DNA of 63,665 bases, from positions 2,924,544-2,988,208 of the forward strand of contig NZ_CM001773.1 in assembly GCF_000314895.2 (NCBI RefSeq), in the 5' to 3' direction. Origin of the DNA: Providencia sneebia DSM 19967. Lineage in GTDB: Bacteria; Pseudomonadota; Gammaproteobacteria; Enterobacterales; Enterobacteriaceae. Under the pieces are notes generated by a model. The model was given only the letters and a program-made list of their open reading frames with translations, ran no database searches and was not told where the DNA came from. Position numbers and translations under genes: made by a program. Shown here piece after piece: positions 28,274 to 36,866 of this stretch (position 1 is its first letter; each line of letters opens with the position of its first letter).

Positions 28274-28402
28274 AACAAAGTCACAAGCTGACAATTCTTT
28301 ACACTCATGATTTCGCTGTTACCACATAGCAAATCTCAATTTGAATCGTTTCATAAAAAAATAAAGCTTTACAGATAGTTTAGTGATCGGTTAATTTACC
28401 CA

Positions 28403-28519
28403 AGAGCAGTTTGTAGCTGCTCTAAATTACGAAGAGATACAAATCTCTGAAAAGAAGCTTTAATATGTTGAAATATATGGCTTCTATATAAAGTACGCTA
28501 CTACTTGGAAGTAGCGGAG
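28403..28519 (+). promoter_or_regulatory. Structured leader upstream of the primase/helicase gene
   Basis: Two hairpins precede the gene. AGAGCAG/CTGCTCT lies at 28403-28423. GCTACT (28497-28502) / AGTAGC (28510-28515) stands directly in front of the GGAG ribosome site and ATG 28527. The second stem belongs to a recurring pattern in this island (see 31074, 31465, 32054). The rest of 28280-28400 holds no gene. Confidence 0.5.
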
Positions 28520-28526
28520 ATTAATC

Positions 28527-30983
28527 ATGCTTCAGTATGATTTTAACTCATTGAACAACAATTATCCTATCTACGATGTTTTCACTAAACTAACTGATAT
28601 AAGCATATCTCCTTGTGGTTCAGACACCCTAGAGCCAGAAGATGAGACCTGTCCATTCTGTGGACATAAAAATGCTTTTCGCTTTCATGCTGATAGCAAC
28701 CAATACCATTGCTATTCTTGTGAAGAACACGGTGGTGTACTTGACCTCATTCAAAAAGTATTAGGTTTAAGAAGTGTGTTTGAAGCCGCTCGCTATCTAT
28801 CTCGTATGTCGAGTGAAATTCCATCAGTCACCCCCATAGAAATCGTCGAGGAAGATAACCGAGATCATAACGTGATTTCAAGCGTGTTCATGGATATTGC
28901 CCTGCATTATGCCAAAAATCTGGTTGACGAAGCATTAAATTATCAAGTTGAGCAGCGTGGACACTCACAGCTACTACTTGAACAGCACCATATCGGTATT
29001 GCAGATGGGCAGTGCTACGCCACATTATCCGGTAAATATGATGATAAAACCCTCTTAGCTACCGGTATGTTTCGTGAAGTTAATGGTCGGATTATCGATT
29101 TTGTGCCCGAGGGAGTGTACGTCTACCCACACTTTGACAATGGAAGGATCGTTCGCTTTACCTTTAAAGATCCGAAAAAAACCTTCAAGTATCAGCAACC
29201 GAAAAAATACTGGTTGCCAGAGGCACATTGGTATGGGCAGCAAACACTGGAAAAGCCCGGAACGATTGCACTTGTTGAAGGTGAAAATGACGCCTTGACG
29301 CTAATTGAAGCAGGATATACAGGCCCCGTACTTGCATCCATCGGCTCACTTAGCCAATCGCAAGTTGATTATATCAATTCTCTGAGACGTTCTATCAATA
29401 CTTACTTTGATAATGATGATGCTGGTGACCGATACCGTTCTAAATTCCCATCCGCAACGCATTACATTGTGCCAGAACGTGGCAGCGATATTGATGAATT
29501 TATTCGTGAAGGTGGCGATTGGCAAGCACTCGAAGCTGAGCAAACATTTATACCTCTCATAGAAACGCCCGTTAGCAATCTACCGAACTCCTGCGGTGCT
29601 GAAGGCTTCAATGACGTAGGTAATGCTAACCGTCTTGCCCGTCTGTTTGGTCATAATTTACGCTATGTTCGTGAAACTGACAGCTTCATCCATTTTGTTG
29701 ATAATCAATGGAAGCCGGCTAGTGTTCAGGTCATGGAGTACGCCAAGCAAGTTGCCGCTGACATGCTAGCAGAAGGTCATAAAGTGCTTGCAGACGACGA
29801 CACCAAAGGTACTCAACTGATAAAAGCAGCCATACAACTTCATAACCTACCGAAGTTAAAGGCGATGATTGAATTGGTGAAGCCTAAATTGGAAGTGTGT
29901 ATGGTTGACCTTGACGCTGATCCAATGTTACTCGGGGTGGGTAACGGCGTTATAGACTTAAACACGGGTGAATACCGTGAGAACCGCCGTCTAAACCTTA
30001 TCACACGTTATACGCCAGTTGATTTCAATCCGAATGCAAAATGTCCAACATGGGAGCGATTCATTAATGATATCACCGTCGGCGATACTGAACTCGCTAG
30101 CTTCTTGCAACGGCTGGTGGGCTACTTCTTAGCAGGTCGAACAGATGAACAGCTCTTGTTTTTCTTCTACGGTCACGGCAGCAATGGCAAATCCACGTTC
30201 ATTCAGATTATTCAGTCACTGATGGGCAGCTATGCGACACAGATAAACAGTGACGTGCTCATGATGAATAAAAACAGCGGAGGTCCTAATGCCTCTTTAG
30301 CCAAGTTACCGGGGAAACGCTTAGTCGTTGCCAATGAGTTGCCTGAAAATGGTCGCCTTGATGACACGCTCATTAAAAGCATGACAGGCGGCGATATTAT
30401 AGTCGCTAGACAGGTCTACGGCAAACACGAGCTGGAATTTTATTCACAATTCAGCCTAGTGATTATCGGTAACCACAAGCCTGCCATTTACGATATGTCT
30501 CACGGCATGTGGCGGCGGATGTGCTTAATTCCTTTTGCGGCAAACTTCACGGCAGCTCAGATTGACCCAGAATTACCTGTAAAATTAGGAAAAGAGCTGC
30601 AAGGGATCTTGAATTGGGCACTGGAAGGCGTACAAGCATGGCATGCAGAAGGCCTTAAACGCTCACTCCCTGCTGCGGTTATTGCGGCTAACGATGAGTA
30701 CCGCCAAGAAAGCGACCTCATTGGTGAATTTCTTGAAGGTTGTCTGCAAGAACCGGATGCTTACACTGCAGCCAGCGAACTTTATCAAGCGTTTTTAAGT
30801 TTTGCCAATGAAGGTAATGAGTGGCGAATGACGCAACGGATTTTCACGAAGAAAATGGTCGAACGTGGCTTCGAGAAAGTCAGACGGAATAACAAGGCGG
30901 GATTTAGAGGTATTGCCTTACTTGACCCTGACTTGGCTCCGCTGAGTACTCATAAAGTGATCAACCCGATCTTTGTAGTCTAA
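28527..30983 (+). CDS. P4-alpha-like primase/helicase replication protein
   Basis: 818 residues. The N-terminal CHC2-type zinc finger is 'CPFCGHKNAF...YHCYSCEEHGG' (about 38-72). A TOPRIM-like primase region follows with 'IALVEGENDALTLIEAGY' and the acidic 'NTYFDNDDAGDRY' (about 245-305). The D5 N-terminal domain ends before the superfamily-3 helicase P-loop 'FYGHGSNGKSTFIQII' (about 550-565) and the 'RLVVANELPENGRLDD' segment. The layout equals satellite phage P4 alpha and plasmid/phage relatives, so it should prime and unwind at an element-borne origin. I cannot point to the origin sequence itself. It is the largest gene of island 1. Confidence 0.88.
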   Translation: MLQYDFNSLNNNYPIYDVFTKLTDISISPCGSDTLEPEDETCPFCGHKNAFRFHADSNQYHCYSCEEHGGVLDLIQKVLGLRSVFEAARYLSRMSSEIPSVTPIEIVEEDNRDHNVISSVFMDIALHYAKNLVDEALNYQVEQRGHSQLLLEQHHIGIADGQCYATLSGKYDDKTLLATGMFREVNGRIIDFVPEGVYVYPHFDNGRIVRFTFKDPKKTFKYQQPKKYWLPEAHWYGQQTLEKPGTIALVEGENDALTLIEAGYTGPVLASIGSLSQSQVDYINSLRRSINTYFDNDDAGDRYRSKFPSATHYIVPERGSDIDEFIREGGDWQALEAEQTFIPLIETPVSNLPNSCGAEGFNDVGNANRLARLFGHNLRYVRETDSFIHFVDNQWKPASVQVMEYAKQVAADMLAEGHKVLADDDTKGTQLIKAAIQLHNLPKLKAMIELVKPKLEVCMVDLDADPMLLGVGNGVIDLNTGEYRENRRLNLITRYTPVDFNPNAKCPTWERFINDITVGDTELASFLQRLVGYFLAGRTDEQLLFFFYGHGSNGKSTFIQIIQSLMGSYATQINSDVLMMNKNSGGPNASLAKLPGKRLVVANELPENGRLDDTLIKSMTGGDIIVARQVYGKHELEFYSQFSLVIIGNHKPAIYDMSHGMWRRMCLIPFAANFTAAQIDPELPVKLGKELQGILNWALEGVQAWHAEGLKRSLPAAVIAANDEYRQESDLIGEFLEGCLQEPDAYTAASELYQAFLSFANEGNEWRMTQRIFTKKMVERGFEKVRRNNKAGFRGIALLDPDLAPLSTHKVINPIFVV

Positions 30984-31073
30984 CCTTGAGTGCCGATTAA
31001 ACGGCATATTAGTAAACTTTTTCTGTGAATTCTTTCTATGGAAAGTTTAAAGAAATGCTGAAAGTTCAGCACT

Positions 31074-31105
31074 GCTACTCTTCACTTATATTAGTGGAGG
31101 GTAGC
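31074..31105 (+). promoter_or_regulatory. 12-bp hairpin before a ribosome binding site
   Basis: GCTACTCTTCAC (31074-31085) pairs with GTGGAGGGTAGC (31094-31105) with two G-U pairs and an 8-base loop. AAAGGAG and ATG 31126 follow at once. Similar stem sequence (GCTAC/GTAGC) precedes the primase gene. Confidence 0.5.
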
Positions 31106-31125
31106 GCCATAAAGGAGAATTTAAA

Positions 31126-31437
31126 ATGCCAAAACATAAAGCCATCATGATGCCAACAAGATTCTATACTGTGATGGGCGAACCTGCCTATGATATCGAC
31201 TTCTACCGCGATGACCGAACCCGAATACCAGAAGATATTGAAGCTGTGCTCTACAAACACTTTAAAGGAGGGTTTGCTGTTTATAATTACTCAGAGTCTG
31301 CTGGGCTTTCTCTTTTGCATACAATCAAGACACGATTGCAAGCATACGGTGACGTTGATGTTTTTATCCAAGATACTAAAGGTGTAACGCGTCCACTGTC
31401 GGCAGAATACCCATATTTATCGTGGTTGAACGAATAG
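31126..31437 (+). CDS. Hypothetical protein of the ssrA island
   Basis: 103 residues, no recognised family. Good ribosome site (AAAGGAG) and a hairpin leader. Composition is soluble, without signal or membrane segments; aromatic residues cluster in the first half (RFYTVMGEPAYDIDFYRDD). It lies between the primase/helicase and the RadC-like gene, in the same direction. Function unknown. Confidence 0.55.
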   Translation: MPKHKAIMMPTRFYTVMGEPAYDIDFYRDDRTRIPEDIEAVLYKHFKGGFAVYNYSESAGLSLLHTIKTRLQAYGDVDVFIQDTKGVTRPLSAEYPYLSWLNE

Positions 31438-31464
31438 TGGTAACCCTGCTTTTTAATTAGTAGT

Positions 31465-31509
31465 GCTAGCTCCCGGTATAAGTAAGTTGAATTAACCACA
31501 GGAGCTAGC
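31465..31509 (+). promoter_or_regulatory. Inverted repeat that would mask the ribosome site of the RadC-like gene
   Basis: GCTAGCTCC (31465-31473) is the exact complement of GGAGCTAGC (31501-31509). The right arm contains the GGAG ribosome site of the gene starting at 31511. If the stem forms in the RNA, initiation would be blocked, suggesting translational control. Confidence 0.55.
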
Positions 31510-31510
31510 C

Positions 31511-31942
31511 ATGCAAGCAAAAATTAATGAAGTTCGAGAATACTTATCCAACCGTCTTTACTTTACTGACCAACTCACCTCCCCGCAAGATACTTATGAC
31601 TTTCTCGCTGTTCAACTCGGTGATAAGGAACAAGAAGTGTTTTCAGTAATCTATCTGAATGCTCAAAATCACGTCATACAGTACGTTGAGATGTTTAACG
31701 GCACGATTAATCACACAAACGTCTATCCTCGTGAAATAGCAAAACTAGCCTTAAAACTCAACGCCGCCAACATTATCTGTGCCCATAACCACCCTTCTGG
31801 TACGGTAACGCCATCAAAAAGCGATATTAAAGTTACCGATAAGCTGAAAACAGTCATGCAGTTGTTCGACATAACGCTGCTTGATCACATTATTGTGGCT
31901 GGTGGAGAAACAATGTCATTTGCTGAAAAAGGCCTGCTATGA
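31511..31942 (+). CDS. RadC/JAB-domain protein
   Basis: 143 residues, the short RadC form (JAB1/MPN fold) common on mobile elements, such as YeeS, YfjY and YkfG. It has the metal site pattern 'AHNHPSGTVTPSKSDIKVTD' (HxHPSG and downstream Asp) and ends in a typical 'DHIIVAGGETMSFAEKGLL'. The family is annotated as DNA repair, but the role on islands is unproven. The stop overlaps a possible 29-codon gene (ATGA). Confidence 0.88.
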   Translation: MQAKINEVREYLSNRLYFTDQLTSPQDTYDFLAVQLGDKEQEVFSVIYLNAQNHVIQYVEMFNGTINHTNVYPREIAKLALKLNAANIICAHNHPSGTVTPSKSDIKVTDKLKTVMQLFDITLLDHIIVAGGETMSFAEKGLL

Positions 31943-32028
31943 AAGCAATCCTCCTCACAGCATTAATAAAAGGGCTTATCACATTCGCCTTTCATCTACT
32001 AAAAGTTGTATCGGCTGCATACAACTAA
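31939..32028 (+). CDS. Possible 29-residue membrane peptide
   Basis: ATG overlaps the RadC-like stop (ATGA). The peptide MKAILLTALIKGLITFAFHL... is almost wholly hydrophobic and could span the membrane once. The overlap suggests coupled translation, but with so short a frame chance cannot be excluded. Confidence 0.35.
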   Translation: MKAILLTALIKGLITFAFHLLKVVSAAYN

Positions 32029-32053
32029 ACCTAACTTAAATTTCATTATCACC

Positions 32054-32179
32054 CCTACCAATAAGCATGCTTTAAAGTCATGCCACCAGCCAAACCATTC
32101 AATAAGTGACGAAACCATACCAAAAGGTCTCTTTTCTGATTTGGCGTGGTTTTTCATCATACCATGCCCTATTGGTAGG
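32054..32179 (+). promoter_or_regulatory. Long-range inverted repeat in the recombinase leader
   Basis: CCTACCAATA (32054-32063) and TATTGGTAGG (32170-32179) are exact complements enclosing about 106 bases of partly self-complementary sequence. The right arm ends one base before AAGGAGG, the ribosome site of the recombinase. It may fold as a leader structure or be a protein binding pair. Confidence 0.45.
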
Positions 32180-32192
32180 TAAGGAGGATTTC

Positions 32193-32753
32193 GTGGCAAT
32201 TGTCGGCTACGCTCGTGTATCAACCCGAGGTCAAAGCCTCGATGCTCAACTTAATGCATTACACGGTTGTGACAAGATATTTAAAGAAATCATCAGTGGG
32301 GCAAAAGATAATCGCCCAGAGCTTGCAGCCCTACTCGATTACGTTCGTGAAGGTGACACAGTTAAAGTGACAAAACTTGATCGGCTTGCTCGCAATACAA
32401 AGCATTTACTAGAAATATCCGCTTACTTAGAAACAAAAAAAGTACGGTTATTAATTATGAATATAGGTATAGATACAGACACCCCAACAGGTAAGCTAAT
32501 GCTTACAATGATAGGTGCTATTGCAACGTTTGAGCGTGAAATCATGTTAGAACGCCAAGCAGAAGGAATTGCACTAGCTAAACAACTTGGTCGGTATACA
32601 GGGAGAAAAGCAACCGCAAGAGCCAAAACAGCGGAAGTTTTGAAGCTACTAGCTCAAGGAGCAACAAAACCTGCTATTTCAAAACAACTTGATATCAGTA
32701 TTACCAGCATCTATCGCATAGTTAAAAGTAACTCAAATAGACTTTCATTATAA
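32193..32753 (+). CDS. Serine recombinase / resolvase
   Basis: 186 residues from GTG 32193, placed six bases after a perfect AAGGAGG. The upstream ATG at 32106 would add residues unlike the family. The catalytic Ser is in 'GYARVSTRGQSLDAQ'. Family residues 'KLDRLARNTKHLL', 'GKLMLTMIGAIATFEREIML' and a C-terminal helix-turn-helix (TKPAISKQLDISITSIYRIV) complete a Tn3-type resolvase/invertase. It could resolve element dimers or invert a local segment. I found no obvious inverted pair of crossover sites. Confidence 0.9.
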   Translation: MAIVGYARVSTRGQSLDAQLNALHGCDKIFKEIISGAKDNRPELAALLDYVREGDTVKVTKLDRLARNTKHLLEISAYLETKKVRLLIMNIGIDTDTPTGKLMLTMIGAIATFEREIMLERQAEGIALAKQLGRYTGRKATARAKTAEVLKLLAQGATKPAISKQLDISITSIYRIVKSNSNRLSL

Positions 32754-32763
32754 GGAAATTATC

Positions 32764-33159
32764 ATGGCATTTTATACAATGACAAACTTTGCAGGTCGTA
32801 TCTCTTTCATGAAAGATGGTCAGTATGTAGGTTCAGCAATGCCAAACGTATTCGGTGGTTATAACCTCTCTGGAGCAACTGGAGATTCCCTAGGCCACAC
32901 TAGTACCTTAGGCGATACCGAGGTGTTTCACGGTGATATGGGACAGCTAGAAGGCTTTGCGAGACCCAATGTCTTTGGTGGCGTTGACTACTTAAGTTCA
33001 ACAGGTTCATTTCAAGCCATGTCTATACCCGATTTTCAAGGTATGACGTTGCATGATGTTGTCGATGGTTCATCTGAACATATCTCAATGATTGGGGATA
33101 ATCTCACTGACGAACACGTTGATGGATTGTCTAGTTTCTTTCATAAATTTCTGGGGTAG
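32764..33159 (+). CDS. Unknown protein with an internal PNVFGG repeat
   Basis: 131 residues, not recognised. The motif A-x-P-N-V-F-G-G-x-(N/D)-x-L-S occurs twice, at about residues 25-36 and 66-77, each followed by a Ser/Thr/Gly run, indicating a duplicated unit of about 41 residues. It is glycine-rich, without signal peptide or membrane helix. It follows the recombinase by 10 bases and precedes the next gene by 5, so the three are probably one transcript. It may work with the product of the downstream gene. Confidence 0.6.
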   Translation: MAFYTMTNFAGRISFMKDGQYVGSAMPNVFGGYNLSGATGDSLGHTSTLGDTEVFHGDMGQLEGFARPNVFGGVDYLSSTGSFQAMSIPDFQGMTLHDVVDGSSEHISMIGDNLTDEHVDGLSSFFHKFLG

Positions 33160-33164
33160 TTAAC

Positions 33165-33917
33165 ATGGATGACTTTCAACGCATTGAAGCTACTGCATTA
33201 ACTATTATGATAATGCAGGCTACCGAAATCATTGAAAAAGAAGAAGATACTGACAGTCTTGTCGATATACCCTACACACTGTGCAAATCACTTTGCGAAG
33301 CGAACAATTCGGAGCTTTATATCCACTTAAAACTAACTGATGAGCAAAGAGAGAAAAGCATCAATACAGTTACAGCTATGCTAGCGGATAATGATAATTG
33401 GCTAAGTCAAGCTGCTCATCTCTATAATCTATTTTCAAACCCACTGGGTAAAACTATACGAGACACCATCACTAAACAATATGATGAGAATCCACTGGTT
33501 AGAAAGATCACTCGTTTATACCGTGGGTTTGGTCTTGACTTAGTGCTTGGCGTCTGTGATGAACTCATTAACCAAGGTGTACCACCTAACAAGTTATTAG
33601 CTGACTTTTCCAATTATCAACTTGCCAACCTTCCCTGTGATAACTTTGATGAGATCCTGCAAGTTAACGTTGATATTGGTGTTGTTTCTGGTCAAATTGA
33701 CAGTAAGGAAGCGAAGTATGGCGAATTGGCAGGTAACGTAGGCGGCTTTGTTGCGGGAGCCAAAGCAGGTGCAATCATTGGTTCATTCATCCTCCCCGGT
33801 GTTGGTACAATCATTGGTGGTGGAATTGGAGCTGCCGCAGGCAAGGTATTCGGCAAACAAATTGGCAATCTTGCAGGTCAAGGGTTTATAAAACCGAAAG
33901 ATAATACGCAAAAATAA
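33165..33917 (+). CDS. Unknown protein with a C-terminal glycine-zipper membrane segment
   Basis: 250 residues. The first 185 are soluble and helical with no recognised motif. Residues about 188-235 form a glycine-zipper/hydrophobic region ('GGFVAGAKAGAIIGSFILPG', 'VGTIIGGGIGAAAGKVFG') that could insert in a membrane or oligomerise, as in some toxins and pore-forming effectors. It lies five bases after the PNVFGG-repeat gene. A paired cargo (defence or toxin) is possible but unproven. Confidence 0.6.
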   Translation: MDDFQRIEATALTIMIMQATEIIEKEEDTDSLVDIPYTLCKSLCEANNSELYIHLKLTDEQREKSINTVTAMLADNDNWLSQAAHLYNLFSNPLGKTIRDTITKQYDENPLVRKITRLYRGFGLDLVLGVCDELINQGVPPNKLLADFSNYQLANLPCDNFDEILQVNVDIGVVSGQIDSKEAKYGELAGNVGGFVAGAKAGAIIGSFILPGVGTIIGGGIGAAAGKVFGKQIGNLAGQGFIKPKDNTQK

Positions 33918-33980
33918 ATAAATGTAGCCTTAAGGATTACTTATGGCTACATAAAATAAAAACCACTATTGGAATTATTT

Positions 33981-34433
33981 ATGAACTTTAAAAGTATAGT
34001 ATCAACCACATTATTGTTTGTGACCGTTAGTATCAGTTGCCAAAGTGCCATTGCTTCAAATCAATCTTCTGACACAAAGAGCTGCAACATTACCTTTCCG
34101 TCACAACAAGACTTAGAGAATGAAGGTGTTGATTTCGATCCCGGCATTTATAGTTGTAAAGATTTAGCACAGCTACAGTCAAATGCTCAACGTAAGCAAT
34201 TAGACGCATTAAGAATATTAGGAATAATGCATGAGAGAGGATACCTTGTTGAACAGAATACTGAAAAAGCTATCAAATTGTTAGAAGAAGCCGCAAACTT
34301 AGGGGATAAGCCATCACAACACTACCTTGGCGAATCAATGCTACTAGTCATAACAAAAGAAAACGCTGATGGCACGTATGATGTTGACGATAGTAGACAA
34401 CTTTACTGGAAGCAAAAAGCTGATTCCAAATAA
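33981..34433 (+). CDS. Exported protein with Sel1-like repeat
   Basis: About 150 residues from ATG 33981. A signal peptide (MNFKSIVSTTLLFVTVSISCQSAIAS) may be cut after AIAS. The mature part has one or two Sel1/TPR-like units ('LDALRILGIMHERGYLVEQN', 'TEKAIKLLEEAANLGDKPSQ'). Probably periplasmic; such repeats mediate protein contacts. No partner is evident. It is followed by a stem-loop. Confidence 0.6.
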   Translation: MNFKSIVSTTLLFVTVSISCQSAIASNQSSDTKSCNITFPSQQDLENEGVDFDPGIYSCKDLAQLQSNAQRKQLDALRILGIMHERGYLVEQNTEKAIKLLEEAANLGDKPSQHYLGESMLLVITKENADGTYDVDDSRQLYWKQKADSK

Positions 34434-34445
34434 CTCCACACATAA

Positions 34446-34470
34446 TAGCAAGCCCAAATCTGATGGGCTT
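34446..34470. terminator. Stem-loop between convergent genes
   Basis: GCAAGCCCA pairs perfectly with TGGGCTTGC around AATCTGA. No strong T-run is present, but the place between the 33981 and 34747 genes suits a terminator. Confidence 0.55.
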
Positions 34471-34486
34471 GCATACACTAAATAGT

Positions 34487-34747
34487 TTATTTTTTACTAG
34501 TACGTTCTTTATTTGCCTGTGATAACACAGATGCCGCAAAATTTTTAGTTTCGTCACTATACTTTGTGCTTTTTAACACATTAGATGCAATAGTTTCCAT
34601 ATCTGCCCCTGTTTGCTTCGAGCTACTTGATTGCGAAAGAACTGAAGCCGCTAAGGTTTTTTGGATTTGGGATGCATTTTTGCTTTGAATAGTTTTAGCG
34701 GCTTGAGAAGCTAACTGCTTCGAACTTTGCTTCTTATTGACTGTCAT
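34487..34747 (-). CDS. Small Ser/Ala/Lys-rich protein
   Basis: 86 residues, with a basic N-terminus (MTVNKKQSSKQ) and repeated 'LAASVLSQ'-type segments (about 32-39 and 71-78), likely helical. The gene has AAGGAG upstream. Similar short proteins occur on mobile elements, but I know no function. Confidence 0.5.
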   Translation of the reverse strand: MTVNKKQSSKQLASQAAKTIQSKNASQIQKTLAASVLSQSSSSKQTGADMETIASNVLKSTKYSDETKNFAASVLSQANKERTSKK

Positions 34748-34934
34748 TTCTTACTCCTTTAAGTTTAAGTCAATTTTCAATATATTGTATTATAAGCATC
34801 ATGTAAATAACCACATGTAGTATTTTTGGATTCCTTTTCATCTCCAAGCGGTTATAACTGTATGACTCAGCAAACTCTACCATTGAGCAACAGGCATCTA
34901 TGTCATAATTGCTTCTATCATCGGTTCTATTAGC

Positions 34935-35213
34935 ATGATTTACCTCACAGAAAAGTATAAAGACAAAGAAAGGTTGTTTGTTCCAGAAGAGTTCATATCA
35001 ACACTAACAAAGCTGACCTCACTAAGGAATGCTGACATGTTGAGTGAAGAAGAATTTAACCATCAGAAAGGCGAGTTAATCAAAAGTATCACGGGTAAGA
35101 GCATAGATGGCGATCACCTGACATTTCTTGCTGAAATTGCTAAGCTAAAGCAGCAAAATGTGTTAACCAATGAAGACATAGCCAATATCAAAATCATGGT
35201 GATGAATTCATAA
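34935..35213 (+). CDS. Small protein with SHOCT-like segment
   Basis: 92 residues. The middle 'RNADMLSEEEFNHQKGELI' matches the pattern of SHOCT-type short C-terminal domains (leader helix, MLSEEEF, basic tail), and the same pattern seems to recur less well near the end ('QQNVLTNEDIANIK'). No other domain. Function unknown; these segments often assist oligomerisation. Confidence 0.5.
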   Translation: MIYLTEKYKDKERLFVPEEFISTLTKLTSLRNADMLSEEEFNHQKGELIKSITGKSIDGDHLTFLAEIAKLKQQNVLTNEDIANIKIMVMNS

Positions 35214-35683
35214 CAAACAACAAGCAGCCCACTGTCCGTTTTCCTTCACGATAAGTTCAGTTCCCTTATAGGGGTTGAACTCAAAAAGTCCTCCAAGGCA
35301 ATACTGTCACAAAACATCTATAGGCTGATGATTAAAATATCTACAGCCTATTTTCAAACTCTTTCTCCGGAAAAACAATTTGAAACATTATTGATAACCA
35401 ATACAATATAAAATCTCTTGATTAAGAAAGTAACAATCAAGTTATGTACAATCAAACCGGATTTAATATCTACCATTAACTACTCAACGAATGTTACCAG
35501 AAGAGTAACCTCCTTCCGACTAACTGACTAAATTACAAACACTTTACTCAATGTTGGAGTGGATAATGAAATTTAACTTATTTAATACGTGGCACCATTA
35601 GTTTTTAAGATAAATCCTAATACAATATTGATTCAACAAGGTGTAATTTGAAATCTCCAATTGACTGTTCGAGTTATTACCAA
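35214..35683. other. No gene recognised
   Basis: About 470 bases of AT-rich sequence with no convincing frame. It separates the small-gene cluster from the carbonic anhydrase gene and presumably holds that gene's promoter, which I cannot pinpoint. Confidence 0.4.
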
Positions 35684-36415
35684 ATGACTTATAATAAATC
35701 TATACTGTGTGTTTTAGTTGCATTAACTTTTTCGTCACATGCAAATTCTCTATGGACTTATGAAGGAAGTGGAGCCCCTGAGAATTGGGGAAAATTAAGT
35801 GAGGAATTTAAAGTTTGTGAAAGCGGCTTCAATCAGTCACCAATTAATATTGAAAATGTAATTGATGGAAAATTAGAGCCTTTAAAGATAAATATTCATA
35901 CGCATGCACAAAAAATCATTAACAATGGGCACTCCATACAAATAAATGTTAATGATGATGATGATTTTTCTATTGATGGTTCAACTTATCAATTAAAACA
36001 ATTCCATTTTCATAGTCCAAGCGAAAATGAAATACAAAGCAAGCAATATCCACTAGAATTACATTTTGTGCATTCAAAAGAAGATGGAAGTATTGCTGTA
36101 TTAGCTATTATGTTAGAAGAAGGTGATACTAACCCAGCTATAGAACAAATATTAAAAAGTATTCCAAAAGAAAAAAATAAAGAAAAAGAGTTAAGTACAA
36201 CGATTGATTTAACGCCTCTTTATCCAGAAGATAAAAACTATTACCGCTTTAGTGGATCTTTGACAACACCGCCCTGCACTGAAGGCGTTGTATGGTTAGT
36301 AATGAAACAACCAATAAAAGCGTCAAAAGAACAAATAGAGAAATTTCAAAAAGCTTTAGGTCACCCAAACAACAGACCAATACAACCTTTGCACGGTAGA
36401 GTAATTGTAAACTAG
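35684..36415 (+). CDS. Alpha-carbonic anhydrase, periplasmic
   Basis: 243 residues from ATG 35684; a TTG 12 codons upstream is possible. A signal peptide (TYNKSILCVLVALTFSSHAN) precedes the domain, which begins LWTYEGSGAPENWG. Zinc ligands are the His pair in 'KQFHFHSPSENE' and the third His in 'ELHFVHSKEDG'. Other family marks are 'NNGHSIQIN' and 'YRFSGSLTTPPCTEGVVW'. It interconverts carbon dioxide and bicarbonate in the periplasm. Being mobile-island cargo is notable; regulation is not visible. Confidence 0.93.
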   Translation: MTYNKSILCVLVALTFSSHANSLWTYEGSGAPENWGKLSEEFKVCESGFNQSPINIENVIDGKLEPLKINIHTHAQKIINNGHSIQINVNDDDDFSIDGSTYQLKQFHFHSPSENEIQSKQYPLELHFVHSKEDGSIAVLAIMLEEGDTNPAIEQILKSIPKEKNKEKELSTTIDLTPLYPEDKNYYRFSGSLTTPPCTEGVVWLVMKQPIKASKEQIEKFQKALGHPNNRPIQPLHGRVIVN

Positions 36416-36866
36416 TTTTATATACTTAAAAACAATTGCTATTCTATAGCATACGATAATGGTGTTAATTTTTAATTAGCACCATTCACTCTCCCTACTA
36501 TTGAAACTTAAGTAGCCACGCCTGAACGTTCATGATGAAAGTATCTTACATCATAGATATATAAATTTGAATTCCAAATTAAAACACTTCAATTACTATA
36601 AAATGAAAAGTATTAATATTAATTCAACATATAAAAAATAGTCTAATCATCACTGAATTTAAAAAACTTAAAGTCTACTATCCAAGATAATGAATTGAAT
36701 AAAATATCACAGCTTTTAATTCAGCTCCTCAAGAAGGAGTTTAACTCACTGCAAGCCTCAGTACCCCATTCTTGCAGTCATAAACCGACTGTGCCACACT
36801 ATTGTGCCATTAACTTCATTGACATAGATAGAAGAATCAAACAGTTATATTGGGGAGGAGCTTCAA
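36416..36866. other. No gene recognised
   Basis: About 450 bases of AT-rich DNA between the carbonic anhydrase gene and the ssrA-end repeat. A 65-codon frame runs through it into the attachment repeat, but has no ribosome site or recognisable content. Confidence 0.4.

Noticed and set aside
32054..32179. Invertible DNA segment controlled by the serine recombinase
   Set aside because: The 10-bp arms are shorter than usual crossover sites (about 26 bp with conserved centre) and no promoter or gene end lies between them; a leader structure is the simpler reading.
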